Of a stretch of 64,000 nt of DNA, positions 26,487 through 35,883 are shown piece by piece. Every line of letters starts with the position of its first letter. The first letter of the stretch is position 1. Made by a program: the position numbers and the translations under genes. Below the pieces are notes generated by a model. It saw only the letters and a list, made by a program, of their open reading frames with translations, made no database searches and was not told the DNA's origin. The stretch lies in contig NZ_CP012382.1 of NCBI RefSeq assembly GCF_001267885.1, forward strand, positions 7,985,001 through 8,049,000, read 5' to 3'. This stretch comes from Streptomyces ambofaciens ATCC 23877. Lineage in GTDB: Bacteria; Actinomycetota; Actinomycetes; Streptomycetales; Streptomycetaceae.

Positions 26487-27062
26487 TCAGGCGGCACCGG
26501 GTGGAGATCCGGGGGCGTTCGGCTTCCGCGACAGTGCCTCTGCTAGACGTCGGTAGGCGAGCTCCTGCGCTCCCATGACCTGCCGAAGCTTGGTGAGGCC
26601 GCCATCGACCAACGCTCGATGAGCATCGGTCTGGCACGCCTCTTCATAGGCCACGAGCCTGCGGCCGGGATCCATACTGGAATCGACTGGCCCGGGCCAA
26701 AGAACCGCAGCATCTACGGCCAGGGAGTGAATCTCTGGCAGGCCGTGCTGCTGATTGGATTGCCCCACGACCTGGAGCGCTCGTGCTATCACCGCGAAAC
26801 CTGCCTGCGTGAACGCGGCGGCAGGCTTCGCCGGATAGCTTTTCTGAACGGCATCCAAACCGGACCACGCATGTTGCAGGAGCTTCTGATTCAGCGTCCG
26901 GCCGGCTGCTGCCCGCAGACCGGCGCGAAGTCCCGCATCGGCGAGGTAGTACGGGTCAGCGAGCCCGGCACGCTCGACGAGGATGTAGAGGGCCCCTCCC
27001 AGCCGCAATGCGGTCGAGCACGTCAGAGCCAGCTCCAAAGAGCTGTCCAGGCTTCTGTCCAT
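26487..27062 (-). CDS. hypothetical helical protein
   Basis: A 191-residue protein I do not recognise. It is predicted mostly helical and soluble (LDSSLELALTCSTALRLGGA, LYILVERAGLADPYYLADAG, LRAAAGRTLNQKLLQHAWSG), with no clear membrane span or signal. ATG 27062 has GAGG 7 bases upstream; the frame reaches to 27116 but the longer start adds nothing recognisable. It is flanked by a Tn3 scrap and IS5 debris, so it may be transposon cargo. Confidence 0.55.
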   Translation of the reverse strand: MDRSLDSSLELALTCSTALRLGGALYILVERAGLADPYYLADAGLRAGLRAAAGRTLNQKLLQHAWSGLDAVQKSYPAKPAAAFTQAGFAVIARALQVVGQSNQQHGLPEIHSLAVDAAVLWPGPVDSSMDPGRRLVAYEEACQTDAHRALVDGGLTKLRQVMGAQELAYRRLAEALSRKPNAPGSPPGAA

Positions 27063-27188
27063 GAGGGAACCTCGCAAGCGTAGTAGACCTGTGCTGTCCC
27101 ACCGTATTGTCGACACTGCCCGCGCTGGCCACAGCCAAGAAATGCAACGTCCCCCAGCTTGCAGAGGTTGTCCCGTATTGGGGGTGAG

Positions 27189-27500
27189 TTATCCAGTGAG
27201 GGCCAGGTTGTGCAGCCGGGCGATGTTGAGCATGGCCTGGTGCGCTCCGTCGCCCTTGAGTTGGCAGTCCCGCAGGATCTTCCAGTTTTTCAATCGCGAC
27301 GGGGTGTGTTCCACGCGCGCTCGTGCCCGGCGATGGAGGGTGTTCTCTGTCTCCTGCGATGGGCAGAGGTGGCTCTGGCCTCGTCGTCTGCGGTGCGGGA
27401 TGAGGAGGCCGGTGCCTTGGTAGCCGTCGTCGGCGAGGGTCGGGGCGCCGCGGCAGGCCCGATCGATGCCGGACTCGGTGAACGTGCGGCGTCGAACGGT
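27189..27500 (-). pseudogene. IS5-family (DDE_Tnp_4) transposase, C-terminal fragment
   Basis: APTLADDGYQGTGLLIPHRR, then ENTLHRRARARVEHTPSRLK and NWKILRDCQLKGDGAHQAML match the last DDE Asp (DDGYQG) and Glu (ARVEHTF-like) segments of this transposase group. The first half is missing or out of frame. Confidence 0.75.
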
Positions 27501-27663
27501 GCGTCGTACTTGATCACGCGGTTCGGTAACTGCCAGTCCCAGAAACGGCCTTCGTCTGAACATGTGCTCCGACCGAGGAGCACGCACGTCCAGCACGAAG
27601 GCCGTGAGGATGAGTCTGCAGCATCACGCTGACCGGCGAGAGCCCTGGGTTAACTGTCGTGCG

Positions 27664-29090
27664 TCCGGCGCGAGTTCCACTCCTGTCTCACCGCCCGTTC
27701 GGATGTTCTGTTCGAGCTGGTGGATGCGGTTCTGTGCGGGGACGGGCCGGTGAGGACGCTGGCTGAGCTGACACTGGTGGGTGAATACCGCCGCGGGCAC
27801 AGCGCGCTCTACGCCGCCCTCGCTCGAGGTCAGGTCGACGCGGACCGGATGCGACGGCCTTGGCTTCGGCGCCTCTGGCACGATCGGCGGACGGCCGGCT
27901 GGTCCTGGCCGCCGACGTCACCTGCTGGCTGCGGCCCGATGCCCACACCTCGCCGGAGCGGATCCTGCGCCACACCTATGGCCGGGCAAGGACCAGCACA
28001 TCCCGGTTCCCGGCTGGCCCTACTGGATCGTCTGCGCACTGGAACCCGGCCGCAGTTCGTGGACCGCACCCCTGGACGCGCTGCGTCTGGCGCCCGGGGT
28101 CGAAACCGCCACCGTCATCGCCCGACAACTGCGCGACCTGGTTGAGCGGCTCATCACCACAGGTCAGGGGCAGACCGGGCACCCGGACATCCTCATCATC
28201 GCGGACGCCGGATACGACGCACCCCGCCTCGCCCTTCTCCTGCGGAATCCGCCGGTGCAGGTGCTGGCCCGGATGCGCTCGGACCGCGTCCTGCGTCGGC
28301 CGGCGCCGCCGCGGGAGCCTCACACCAGAGGCCGGCCGCCCCGGCACGGCGGCGAGTTCGTCTTCCGACACTCCGACACGTGGGGCACCCCAGACACCGA
28401 AACCGTCACCGACACACGCCTCAACGGCACCGCCCTTGCCCGCTCCTGGGACCGCCTCCACCCCAAGCTCACCCACCGCTCGTCCTGGGCCACAGCCGAC
28501 GGCACCCCCCCCATCGTCGAAGGGACCGTGATCCGCCTGGACATCGAATGTCTGCCCAGCGAAGCCACCCCGAGGCCGGTCTGGCTGTGGTGGTCAGAGA
28601 CCGACGCAGACGCAGCGGACACCGACCGTCTCTGGCAGGCATACCTGCGGCGCTTCGACATCGAGCACACCTTCCGCCTGTTCAAGCAGACTCTCGGCTG
28701 GACCTGCCCGAAGGTCCGCACCCCGAAGCGGCCGACTGCTGGACCTGGCTGATCCTCGCCCCTACACGCAACTGCGACTGGCCTGACCACTGGCAGCCGA
28801 CCGGCGCCGTCCATGGGAAAGGCCCGTTCCCGCGGACAGACCGACGCCCGCTGGTGTCCGCCGCGATTTTCGGCACGTCCGCCCGGCAGCCGCCTGCCCG
28901 GCCGCGGCACCGAAACCCACCCGCCCCGGCCCGGACGACCTCCCGGACGAATGAACACCCGGCCTACCCCGCGACCCGACGTCCACACGCCCCGCAAAAC
29001 GGGCAGCACCACGCCCCGGAACAAGAAGCCGACCAATCGACCAACCCACGGCCCCGCCGCACAGGCAAGAGGGGGCAAGTTAGGCACGAA
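27664..29090 (+). pseudogene. multiply frameshifted Streptomyces-type transposase
   Basis: The pieces follow in order across three frames. They are CLTARSDVLFELVDAVLCGD and TLVGEYRRGHSALYAALARG; GRSSWTAPLDALRLAPGVET and ILIIADAGYDAPRLALLLRN (a DDE Asp); RRFDIEHTFRLFKQTLGWTC; then, after another break near 28735, a tail rich in Arg/Pro (RPGPGRPPGR). This matches a long transposase family frequent in Streptomyces whose tail ends in PGPGRPPGS-like sequence. At least two indels make it inactive. Confidence 0.75.
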
Positions 29091-29586
29091 GCAGTGAGGC
29101 ATGGATGCGGGCGATGGCCCGCAGCACCTCGTCACGGTTCTTGGCCTGCTGCATCCATGCGGGCAGGCGGGCCACCAAGGTCATCCTCCGGCCGTGGTCG
29201 TGCCAAGGAATACCTGCACGCAGCGCTGCCTGCACGCATCGTTTGATCAGGTCCAGATGTTCCAGGTTGTAGGCCCATACCCACCCGTGCCGGGTCTCAG
29301 TCTGCAACCAAAGACGGGCATCGAAGTACGGGTCTGTGACCGGCGCGTGCCGGTCCCGGTGGAAGGCCACACCGCCACGACTCCATTCCTTCGCCATCCC
29401 GCAGCTCCGACAAACAAGACGCCTTGACGCGAAGAGGCCCCGGTCGTGCACACCGGACGCGTTTGGTGCTGTGCCGACGTGCGCGACCTTCTCGCAGCTG
29501 GGACAGCACACGAGAACCGAAGAGAGGAAGTCGAATTTCGTGCTGCGAGGGTCCCAGAACCGATGGCGCATGGAGATCGAACCCAT
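29080..29586 (-). CDS. zinc-ribbon hypothetical protein
   Basis: A 168-residue protein. The N-terminus RHRFWDPRSTKFDFLSSVLV is followed by two CxxC pairs (CCPSCEKVAHV and CRSCGMAKEW), an apparent zinc ribbon. Then come FDARLWLQTETRHGWVWAYN and a helical end, RLPAWMQQAKNRDEVLRAIA. Homologues are common, uncharacterised actinobacterial proteins. Start 29586 (MGSIS) or 29571 (MRHRFW); the latter matches the usual family start. It slightly overlaps the end of the degenerate transposase. Confidence 0.72.
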   Translation of the reverse strand: MGSISMRHRFWDPRSTKFDFLSSVLVCCPSCEKVAHVGTAPNASGVHDRGLFASRRLVCRSCGMAKEWSRGGVAFHRDRHAPVTDPYFDARLWLQTETRHGWVWAYNLEHLDLIKRCVQAALRAGIPWHDHGRRMTLVARLPAWMQQAKNRDEVLRAIARIHASLLRA

Positions 29587-29689
29587 CGAACCAGTATGCG
29601 GCCCGGCCCCGAAGGCTGATGCAGGTTAAAGATCAAGCTATGCGCAGAGCGCCGACATCCCGACGACCCTCCGGTCCCGATGCCGTGGG

Positions 29690-30128
29690 CGGCCGACAAC
29701 GTCTTCCTGGCTGAACCCGACCGGGGGCACGGTCCGCACGCTTCTCAAGCACATCAGCGGCAAGGCAGCGCTGCCCGCGATTGTGGAAGTGCGCCACCTG
29801 GACGGCGCGCTCTCCCGTCGGCCCGCGCATCCGAACGCCGCCGGCCGGCGTGACGCGCCCTTCACTGGCGGTCCTCGTGGCATTGACGGATGACTCGGCA
29901 GCCGGGGTAGACGCGTTCGCGTTCCTCCGGCATCTTCGGGGAGCTGGAGCCGTGGACCGCCGCCGGTTCCTCAACTTCATGGGCCACGGTGCCGCCGCCG
30001 ACCGGGAACGGCCTCGTACTGCCTACACGCTGGACGGCCACAAGCGACTGACCGCCTTGGAGGCGGCGTACGACTCACCGAACACCTTCCGCCTCAACTG
30101 CAACATCGCGCCTGGTACCGGTGAATGA
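29690..30128 (+). pseudogene. FAD-linked oxidase (BBE domain), C-terminal wreck
   Basis: Fragments in successive frames match the end of a berberine-bridge-type FAD oxidase: VEVRHLDGALSRRPAHPNAA, RRDAPFTGG, then RFLNFMGHGAAADRERPRTA and AAYDSPNTFRLNCNIAPG. NFMGHG and YD-x-x-NTFR-x-N-x-N-I are the BBE hallmarks. The FAD-binding half is missing. The remainder of 29587-30283 shows no other gene. Confidence 0.7.
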
Positions 30129-30283
30129 GGCCGACTCCCAGGGACCTCGATGACACCGTCATCCGCGCCGGCGCCGAGACGCCGTCCCGCCCACCGGTGG
30201 AGGCCAGCTCGGCCGGGCTTCGACGCGACAGCCGTCACGGTCCCCGACCAGAATTCAGGAGCGTGCGACCTTTGATCAGTCCG

Positions 30284-31711
30284 TCAGGACATCCGTCTCA
30301 GTACTTCGCCGAGTGTCGCCACTCCTTCGCTGATGTCGGTCGTCGGGGTCGCGGCGTAGCCCAGGACTAGTCCCGGTTTGCGGGGGAGCTGGCAGTGCCA
30401 GGACAAAGGGTGCACTTTCACATCGCGCGCGAGTGCCGCGGCTGCGACGTCTGTGTCGGCGAACCCGGCCTCGAACGTGATTGTCAGGTGCAGGCCCGCT
30501 GCGGCACCGTGCACGATCGCACCGGGTAGGTGAGCAGCGACAGCTTTGACCATGGTGTCCCGGCGGCGACGGTGCTGCCGACGCAAGTGGCGCAGTTGAC
30601 GTTCCAGCGCGCCGGATTCCATGAAGTGGGCAAGGACGAGTTGTGGCAGGGTGGCGTTACCGAGGTCGGCGAACCGTTTGGCGTCCACGAGCCCATCGCG
30701 GTACTTCGGCGGGGCGAGAATCCATCCGATGCGCAGGGCCGGGGCGAGGAGCTTCGAGACGCTCCCGGCGTAGAAGACGCTATCTGCGAGCATGGACCGT
30801 AGGGCCGGCACGGGCGGCCGGTCGTAGCGGTGCTCGGCGTCGTAGTCATCCTCGATGATCAGACCACCGCTTTTACTTGCCCAATGCGTCAGTTCGCTGC
30901 GGCGGCTGCCGCGAAGGACGACACCGGTGGGGAACTGGTGTGCGGGTGTCAGGAAGACGGCCGCTGCGCCCGTGGCCCGCAGTTCATCGACACGTATCCC
31001 CTCTGAGTCAACCGCGACGGGCGGGGTGTCCAACTGGCAGTTGTGTAAATGCTGGCGGGCTCCGAGCGAGCCAGGGTCCTCGATGGCTACCGTGGAGATG
31101 CCGTCCCCGCGCAGCACCTGCCCTACGAGGGTGAGTGTCTGGGCGGTACCGGCGACGATAAGGATTTCGTCGGGGACCGCCCGGATGCCGCGGTTACGAG
31201 CGATCCAGTTTGCGATGGCCATGCGGAGTGCCGGCGTACCGCGTGGGTCTCCGTACCCGAGGTCGGATGTCGCAAGGCGATCCAGGACAAGGCGTTCTGC
31301 GCGCAACCACGCCGCTCGCGGGAACGCGGCGAGATCGGGAAGTCCTGGAGAGAAGTCGATCCGGGCCCGGGTCGTGCGTATCGCGTCGAAAACGTCTGCT
31401 CCGGGCTCGGTGGTGAACACTGAGCGACGTGACGACGGACTGGCGGGCGTTGGAGGCTTGGCTGCTGTCGTCGTCGCGGGTGCGCTGACGACGATCGTTC
31501 CGTTGCGCCCTCGTCCGGCGACGTATCCGTCTTCGACCAGGCGTTGGTAGGCCTCGGTGACCACGCCACGCGATACGCCCAGTTCGCCGGCCAAGACCCG
31601 CGTGGCCGGCAGCCTGCTTCCCACCGGCAGGCGCCTGTCCGCCAGTGCGAGCCGGATCTGCTGGGCCAGCCACTCGGACTTCCCGCCGCTCGGCGCCTCG
31701 TCGATGGCCAT
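30284..31711 (-). CDS. MocR-family regulator (GntR HTH + aminotransferase-like domain)
   Basis: A 475-residue protein. The GntR winged helix is at residues 10-75 (LAQQIRLALADRRLPVGSRL, PATRVLAGELGVSRGVVTEA, YQRLVEDGYV). A fold-type I aminotransferase domain follows: ARIDFSPGLPDLAAFPRAAW, IEDDYDAEHRYDRPPVPALR (PLP Asp), and YAGSVSKLLAPALRIGWILA (PLP lysine). MocR proteins sense PLP-linked metabolites. I chose ATG 31711 because the operator-like repeat (31733-31786) lies just outside it; the longer frame to 31846 would run through that repeat. Divergent from the methyltransferase at 31803, its probable target. Confidence 0.88.
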   Translation of the reverse strand: MAIDEAPSGGKSEWLAQQIRLALADRRLPVGSRLPATRVLAGELGVSRGVVTEAYQRLVEDGYVAGRGRNGTIVVSAPATTTAAKPPTPASPSSRRSVFTTEPGADVFDAIRTTRARIDFSPGLPDLAAFPRAAWLRAERLVLDRLATSDLGYGDPRGTPALRMAIANWIARNRGIRAVPDEILIVAGTAQTLTLVGQVLRGDGISTVAIEDPGSLGARQHLHNCQLDTPPVAVDSEGIRVDELRATGAAAVFLTPAHQFPTGVVLRGSRRSELTHWASKSGGLIIEDDYDAEHRYDRPPVPALRSMLADSVFYAGSVSKLLAPALRIGWILAPPKYRDGLVDAKRFADLGNATLPQLVLAHFMESGALERQLRHLRRQHRRRRDTMVKAVAAHLPGAIVHGAAAGLHLTITFEAGFADTDVAAAALARDVKVHPLSWHCQLPRKPGLVLGYAATPTTDISEGVATLGEVLRRMS

Positions 31712-31732
31712 ATGAAGGAAGTCGGACCCCGA

Positions 31733-31786
31733 CACTATGGACCGGTCGGGGGTGCCCTCATTGGATCTGTTCACCGGGCCATAGTG
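31733..31786. promoter_or_regulatory. MocR operator half-sites
   Basis: CACTATGGACCGGT (31733-31746) and ACCGGGCCATAGTG (31773-31786) are inverted repeats matching at 13 of 14 positions, separated by 26 bp, in the divergent gap. The ATGGACC-type half-site spacing is usual for MocR proteins. Confidence 0.75.
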
Positions 31787-31802
31787 GCAGCAGAGTGGGT
31801 CC

Positions 31803-32675
31803 ATGGAAACAGTTACAGCATCTTCCACCCCTGTCCCGGCGGCCAATTACGTACACGGATACTCGCAGCGTGAAGGCCGTCGGCTGGGCGACCAGGCGGA
31901 CACACTGGCGCAGCTGCTGCACGCCGGAACCACCTACCCCGCAGGCAGTCGGGTACTGGAGCTCGGCTGCGGGGTTGGCGCTCAGACAGTCCATCTGCTC
32001 CGTTCCAGCCCCGGGGCGCACATCGTCGCGGTCGACCAGTCCGAGGAGTCGCTCGCGCAGGCTCGCACCCACGTCGCCGGCATCGCGCCTGAGGCGCGAG
32101 TGGAGTGGCACCACGCAGACGTGCTCGAACTTCCCTTCGCTGACGCGGAGTTCGACCATGTGTTCGTATGCTTCGTCCTGGAACACCTGCCAGATCCCCG
32201 ACGGGCGCTGGCCGGACTGCGGCGCGTGCTGCGGCCCGGGGGCACCATCACTGTGATCGAGGGGGACCACGGATCGGTGGTCTTTCACCCTGACAGTGCG
32301 TATGCCCAGGCGGCGATCGAATGCCAGATCCGCCTCCAGGCGGCAGTCGGAGGCAATGCGCTGCTCGGCCGGCAACTACAGCCGTTGCTGGCCAGCGTCG
32401 GATACGCGTGCGTTGAAGTCCGTCCACACACGGTCTATGCCGATCAGACTCGGCCCGAGTGGGTCAACGGCTTCATCCGCAACACCTTCATCGCGATGGT
32501 TGAATCCGTTCGGGACAACGCGCTGGCGTCCGCCCTGATCACTCCGGCTGATTGGGACCAGGGAATCGCAGACCTGCACCGGACCGCCCACGACGGTACC
32601 TTCCACTACACGTTCTTCAAAGCCGTCGCCGTGAACCGGCCCGCAGGTTCCGCAGGGCCCCCTCGGGTCTCATGA
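31803..32675 (+). CDS. class I SAM-dependent methyltransferase
   Basis: A 290-residue methyltransferase. Motif I is VLELGCGVGAQTVHLL, the acidic motif II lies in IVAVDQSEESLAQAR, then HHADVLELPFADAEFDHVFV and LAGLRRVLRPGGTITVIEGD. The C-terminal half (QLQPLLASVGYACVEVRPHT, FIRNTFIAMVESVRD) resembles small-molecule O- or N-methyltransferases. The acceptor is unknown. It starts 92 bases from the divergent MocR gene and shares its operator, so expression probably follows an amine or PLP-related signal. Confidence 0.87.
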   Translation: METVTASSTPVPAANYVHGYSQREGRRLGDQADTLAQLLHAGTTYPAGSRVLELGCGVGAQTVHLLRSSPGAHIVAVDQSEESLAQARTHVAGIAPEARVEWHHADVLELPFADAEFDHVFVCFVLEHLPDPRRALAGLRRVLRPGGTITVIEGDHGSVVFHPDSAYAQAAIECQIRLQAAVGGNALLGRQLQPLLASVGYACVEVRPHTVYADQTRPEWVNGFIRNTFIAMVESVRDNALASALITPADWDQGIADLHRTAHDGTFHYTFFKAVAVNRPAGSAGPPRVS

Positions 32676-33066
32676 ACCACCCGTTTACGGGTCATGGGGC
32701 GCCGGCCCCGCCGCCGATCCCGGTTCCGTTCTCAGAACCTGTCCTCACTCGAGAGTGGAACGCACCCTGCTGCTGAGACTTGCATTGTGTGAAAGCTCCG
32801 CCCGTGACGGGGCCCTCAGTAGCCTACGGTCGACCGGTCGGACACGGGTGGCATCGGACGGCTCACCTGTCCGAAGCGTGACGCGTCGCTCGCCCTGCCG
32901 CTCCGCGTAGCGGCGCGATCGCCTTCGCCTGCCACGCGCCGCTTCACCCTGGTGTCCAGGCTGAAGAAGGCGCGGCGGGTGCCCACTCCGGCTGTGCGCG
33001 GCCTGGGCCGGCTGTGGTGGCCGGGGCTCCCGCCGCCGACGTAGATCGACCCGGACCTGCCGGGCG

Positions 33067-33250
33067 CGTACATCCGTATCGGGTACGTGAGATGCTCGAC
33101 CCTCGGACGAGGAACTCGACTCGCAACTACATGTGCTCAGCGAGCATGGCATTCCGAGGGCTGATCTCTCCAGCGAACGGATCAGCACCCGGGTTCGGGG
33201 TGGCCCGCGATCCGAGGAGGCAATCTGTACTGCCTGGGAGGTCAAGGACA
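33067..33250 (+). pseudogene. Tn3-type serine resolvase, N-terminal remnant
   Basis: AYIRIGYVRCSTLG (the resolvase strand with catalytic Ser) is followed, after a frame change, by DEELDSQLHVLSEHGIPRAD, then LSSERISTRVRGGPRSEEAI. This matches the Q-LDAL-x-x-x-G-x-x-x-x-x-I-x-x-E-K-x-S-x-R region of Tn3 resolvases. The rest of 32676-33654 (nearly 1 kb) has no supported gene. Confidence 0.6.
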
Positions 33251-33654
33251 GGTTTCTGTCCGGCGACTGACCCCGCGAGTCCCTGAAGCTGCTGTTCGCG
33301 TTTCAGCGCCGTGTTGTAAGGCGTTGACTCGGCCCATGCGATGCGCCAACGACTGCGGCCGGCGTCGCGCCCGAGCACTGGAACGACTGACTGAGCGGGC
33401 GCTCGCGGCCGGGTGTGAGCCTGTCGAATGTGACGGCTACCGCTGGGACGATTCAGGCGATCCGCCAGGATGATGCGGTCTGGCCGAGGATCATCAGCCC
33501 GAGCAGCGGGCGGCGGCACCATTGAAGATCATCAGGACTGAAAGGCGGATTCCCGGCGACAAGAACGGTGCGGACTTCGGCTAGAGCCTGGAGTGAGCAC
33601 TGGCGAGTGCGTTATGCGCGGTCAGTATTGTTGCTAGCAGGGCGAGGAGTACCA

Positions 33655-33870
33655 GTGGACGTTGCCGTTGGAGCTTTTGTGGCTGCCTTCGGGTTGCTAT
33701 TTGCCGTCTTTGCGTCGCGCTTCTCAAGGGCAGGTGCTAACAGCTCGAAGGCGATTTCCGGAACGTCCGGCGGCAGGTGGATGGGGGTATGGAACCGGAT
33801 CGTCTTCGTGGTGGTCGGGCTCTTCCTAGCGCTGTTCGGGCTTCTCTACGCCATCGGTGGGGCCGGTTGA
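33655..33870 (+). CDS. small two-span membrane protein
   Basis: A 71-residue protein from GTG 33655 (GAGGAG about 6 bases upstream; the frame from 33568 adds an implausible leader). Two hydrophobic helices (VAVGAFVAAFGLLFAVFASR; RIVFVVVGLFLALFGLLYAI) flank a short polar loop, giving a hairpin in the membrane. I recognise no known family. It is followed 44 bases later by another tiny membrane protein, so the two may be cotranscribed. Confidence 0.6.
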   Translation: MDVAVGAFVAAFGLLFAVFASRFSRAGANSSKAISGTSGGRWMGVWNRIVFVVVGLFLALFGLLYAIGGAG

Positions 33871-33914
33871 GTCCGGACTGAGGCAGCGTGAGCCATACGG
33901 AGGGAGCGAATCAT

Positions 33915-34049
33915 ATGGTGTTCCAGGCAATGACCTTGGCCGAGCGGTGGGACGGGCCGCCCTGGTTCAGATGGGCATGGCTGATCACGGCAGGAGTCGT
34001 GGCGGTCTTCATCTTCACCATGCTCGCCCGGCGAGGCAGGCGCAAGTGA
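33915..34049 (+). CDS. 44-residue single-span membrane peptide
   Basis: ATG 33915 with AGGGAG about 9 bases upstream opens a 44-codon frame ending TGA 34047-34049. It has an N-terminal polar part (ERWDGPPWFRW), one membrane helix (AWLITAGVVAVFIFTMLA) and a basic tail (RRGRRK), so N-out/C-in topology is expected. It is too short for standard gene calling. A good ribosome site, a hydrophobic-then-basic profile and position behind the two-span protein support it being real. Confidence 0.5.
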   Translation: MVFQAMTLAERWDGPPWFRWAWLITAGVVAVFIFTMLARRGRRK

Positions 34050-34335
34050 GGGATCAAGGCTGACCAATAAACAGGCCTCGCCTCTCTGACTTTGAGGTGA
34101 TCGTACCCCCAGTCGGTTTACGCTCAGCCGAGCCGGAAGGGCTCAGTGCTCAGTTGATCTGGCCGTCGCCCGCAATCGGCATCCGGTGCCGACGCGTGCT
34201 TCGAGGTCGGCCCGCAAGGCGGCAGGCTCGAACATGTGTGCATCGATGCGAAACCCTCAGCCCGGCTGTCCACGGGCATGCCGCCGGCCACACCCGACAG
34301 GCCCCCATGACGCACGACGTCCGGGACGTCGCACT

Positions 34336-34607
34336 CGTCGAGGTACGAGGGCTTGACGCCCGACCAGGCTCTCGACCTGATCCCTGCGGAATACCAGCAT
34401 CCACTTCTTGTCCTGGCGGACTCAGTAGCTGTCGCCTCGACTGAACTGCCGCTCCTCGTGGTGGACCTGCGGGGTGAGCGTGGGCGGTGTGTCCGCGTTG
34501 TGGCAGCCAAGCTGTGGGGTGTCGAGAACAACCTCTCGGGGGCGAACACGGACTTCGCGGAGTTCGCCGACTCCGTCGACGGCGACGGCGTTTTTCGAGG
34601 CTTCTGA
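34336..34607 (+). pseudogene. DUF6924-like protein, 5' part lost
   Basis: YEGLTPDQALDLIPAEYQHP, then LLVLADSVAVASTELPLLVV and NNLSGANTDFAEFADSVDGD followed by GVFRGF match the C-terminal two-thirds of a common Streptomyces family (ending AN-x-DF-x-E-F-A-x-x-x-D-x-x-G-x-FRGF). The expected N-terminal half is not in frame upstream, so the gene is truncated or frameshifted. From 34608 to 34839 I see nothing. Confidence 0.6.
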
Positions 34608-34839
34608 GTCACTGGCCGCCAGGCGGTGTCAGGCTGTGATGGGGGTTCTTGAAAACGGCCATGGATGCTCCTTGCACACTCACTGTGGTGTTCAACGAAG
34701 TGGGGAGTTTCGAGGAGCGTGGCCCGGGTCGTCGGCTTGGGCTTCCGCTCGTGGAGTGTGCCGACCGTGTCGAGACGTCGAGACGCTGGCTTCGTGTCGG
34801 TGGCCAATCCAGGATCCTCGTGCACGGCCACACCAGCGA

Positions 34840-35682
34840 TCAGCTGCCTGTGAACAGGTCCCCGTAAAGGAGCCGTGCCGTGAGTTCCATGCGCCGGGTC
34901 CGGGCCGCGGAGAAGCCATAGGGCATCTTGGTCACCGCTTCGGTAGCACTCATCCGGGCGTCCTCCTCGCCGCTCGCCTCGGCGTCGTAGATCTCGAAGA
35001 GCTTCTCCTCGGCCACATCCAGTCCGGCCGCTTCAATGGCCTGGAGCAGGGCCTTGTGGTGGGCGCAGTGCTGTGCGGCGAGTTCCTCGACCTGTGGGTC
35101 GTGGGGGTCGACGATGTCATCGAGGGCGGCGTCGGCCGCGTCGAGGCGGTCTGCCTCGACCCGTAGGCCGGGATGGGTCGCCAGGGCGATGAACACACTG
35201 GCCTGAATTGCGGCTCCCAGCGGCCCGAAGATCCGTTCCGTCACCAGCAGGGCGTCCAGGTCGGAGGGGCGCAGTGCGCCAGAAGGCAGGTGGGTGAGCC
35301 GGTCCGTGACCAACGGGGAGAGCAAGCCCAGTGGGCTGCCCACGACCCGCAGGCGCTGGACTGCTGCGCGCTGACGCTTGATGTCGGCCTCCTGGGCGGC
35401 CAGGGTCTCCTCCAGCCGACCCAGGACGTCCTCAACGTCCCGGGCTTCGTCGAAGGCGGCCTGCATGTCGTCCAGGCTGATGCCGGCCTCTGACACCTTG
35501 CGGATCCACAGCAGGCGGATCACGTCGGCGTAGCCGTAGCAGCGGCGTCCGTCGCCGCCTCGCTCGGGCTCCGGCAGCAGACCGATCTGGTGGTAGTGAC
35601 GAATGGCGCGCGGGGTGGTTCCGGCGAAGGCGGCGGCATCTCCGATCTTGACCTCGCAGGGAGGCATGACGGAGGGGTACAT
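34840..35682 (-). CDS. MerR-family regulator with large effector domain
   Basis: A 280-residue MerR protein: VKIGDAAAFAGTTPRAIRHY and HQIGLLPEPERGGDGRRCYG, then DVIRLLWIRKVSEAGISLDD, followed by a helical linker (VLGRLEETLAAQEADIKRQR) and a long C-terminal domain (about residues 125-280) unlike the short tails of metal-sensing members. It is probably ligand-responsive. A perfect palindrome, ACATGCCG-3 nt-CGGCATGT (35725-35743), lies 43 bases upstream. It is the closest regulator to the ole/PKS locus on that side, but it faces away and I see no proof that it controls it. Confidence 0.85.
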   Translation of the reverse strand: MYPSVMPPCEVKIGDAAAFAGTTPRAIRHYHQIGLLPEPERGGDGRRCYGYADVIRLLWIRKVSEAGISLDDMQAAFDEARDVEDVLGRLEETLAAQEADIKRQRAAVQRLRVVGSPLGLLSPLVTDRLTHLPSGALRPSDLDALLVTERIFGPLGAAIQASVFIALATHPGLRVEADRLDAADAALDDIVDPHDPQVEELAAQHCAHHKALLQAIEAAGLDVAEEKLFEIYDAEASGEEDARMSATEAVTKMPYGFSAARTRRMELTARLLYGDLFTGS

Positions 35683-35724
35683 CGCAGACAGAGCCTTTCG
35701 TGCTGTGGTGCCCTCGACGACACC

Positions 35725-35743
35725 ACATGCCGCTACGGCATGT
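35725..35743. promoter_or_regulatory. palindrome upstream of MerR gene
   Basis: ACATGCCGCTACGGCATGT is a perfect inverted repeat with 8-bp arms and a 3-nt centre, in the promoter region of the MerR gene. It is a likely autoregulatory operator. Confidence 0.65.
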
Positions 35744-35883
35744 GCAACTACACACCACCCGGACCCTGACGGGCTACCGGGCGGCCCCTCGCCATGGGTG
35801 TCCCGTCCCCAGGACAGGCCTGGAATGGGTGGGGCGATCCGTCGAGCAGGTCTGATGGCGCCCCGAGTAGGAGTTAGGGGTCC

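Noticed and set aside
29633..29980. A 115-codon minus-strand frame
   Set aside because: It is low-complexity and lies antisense to the recognisable BBE-oxidase remnant.
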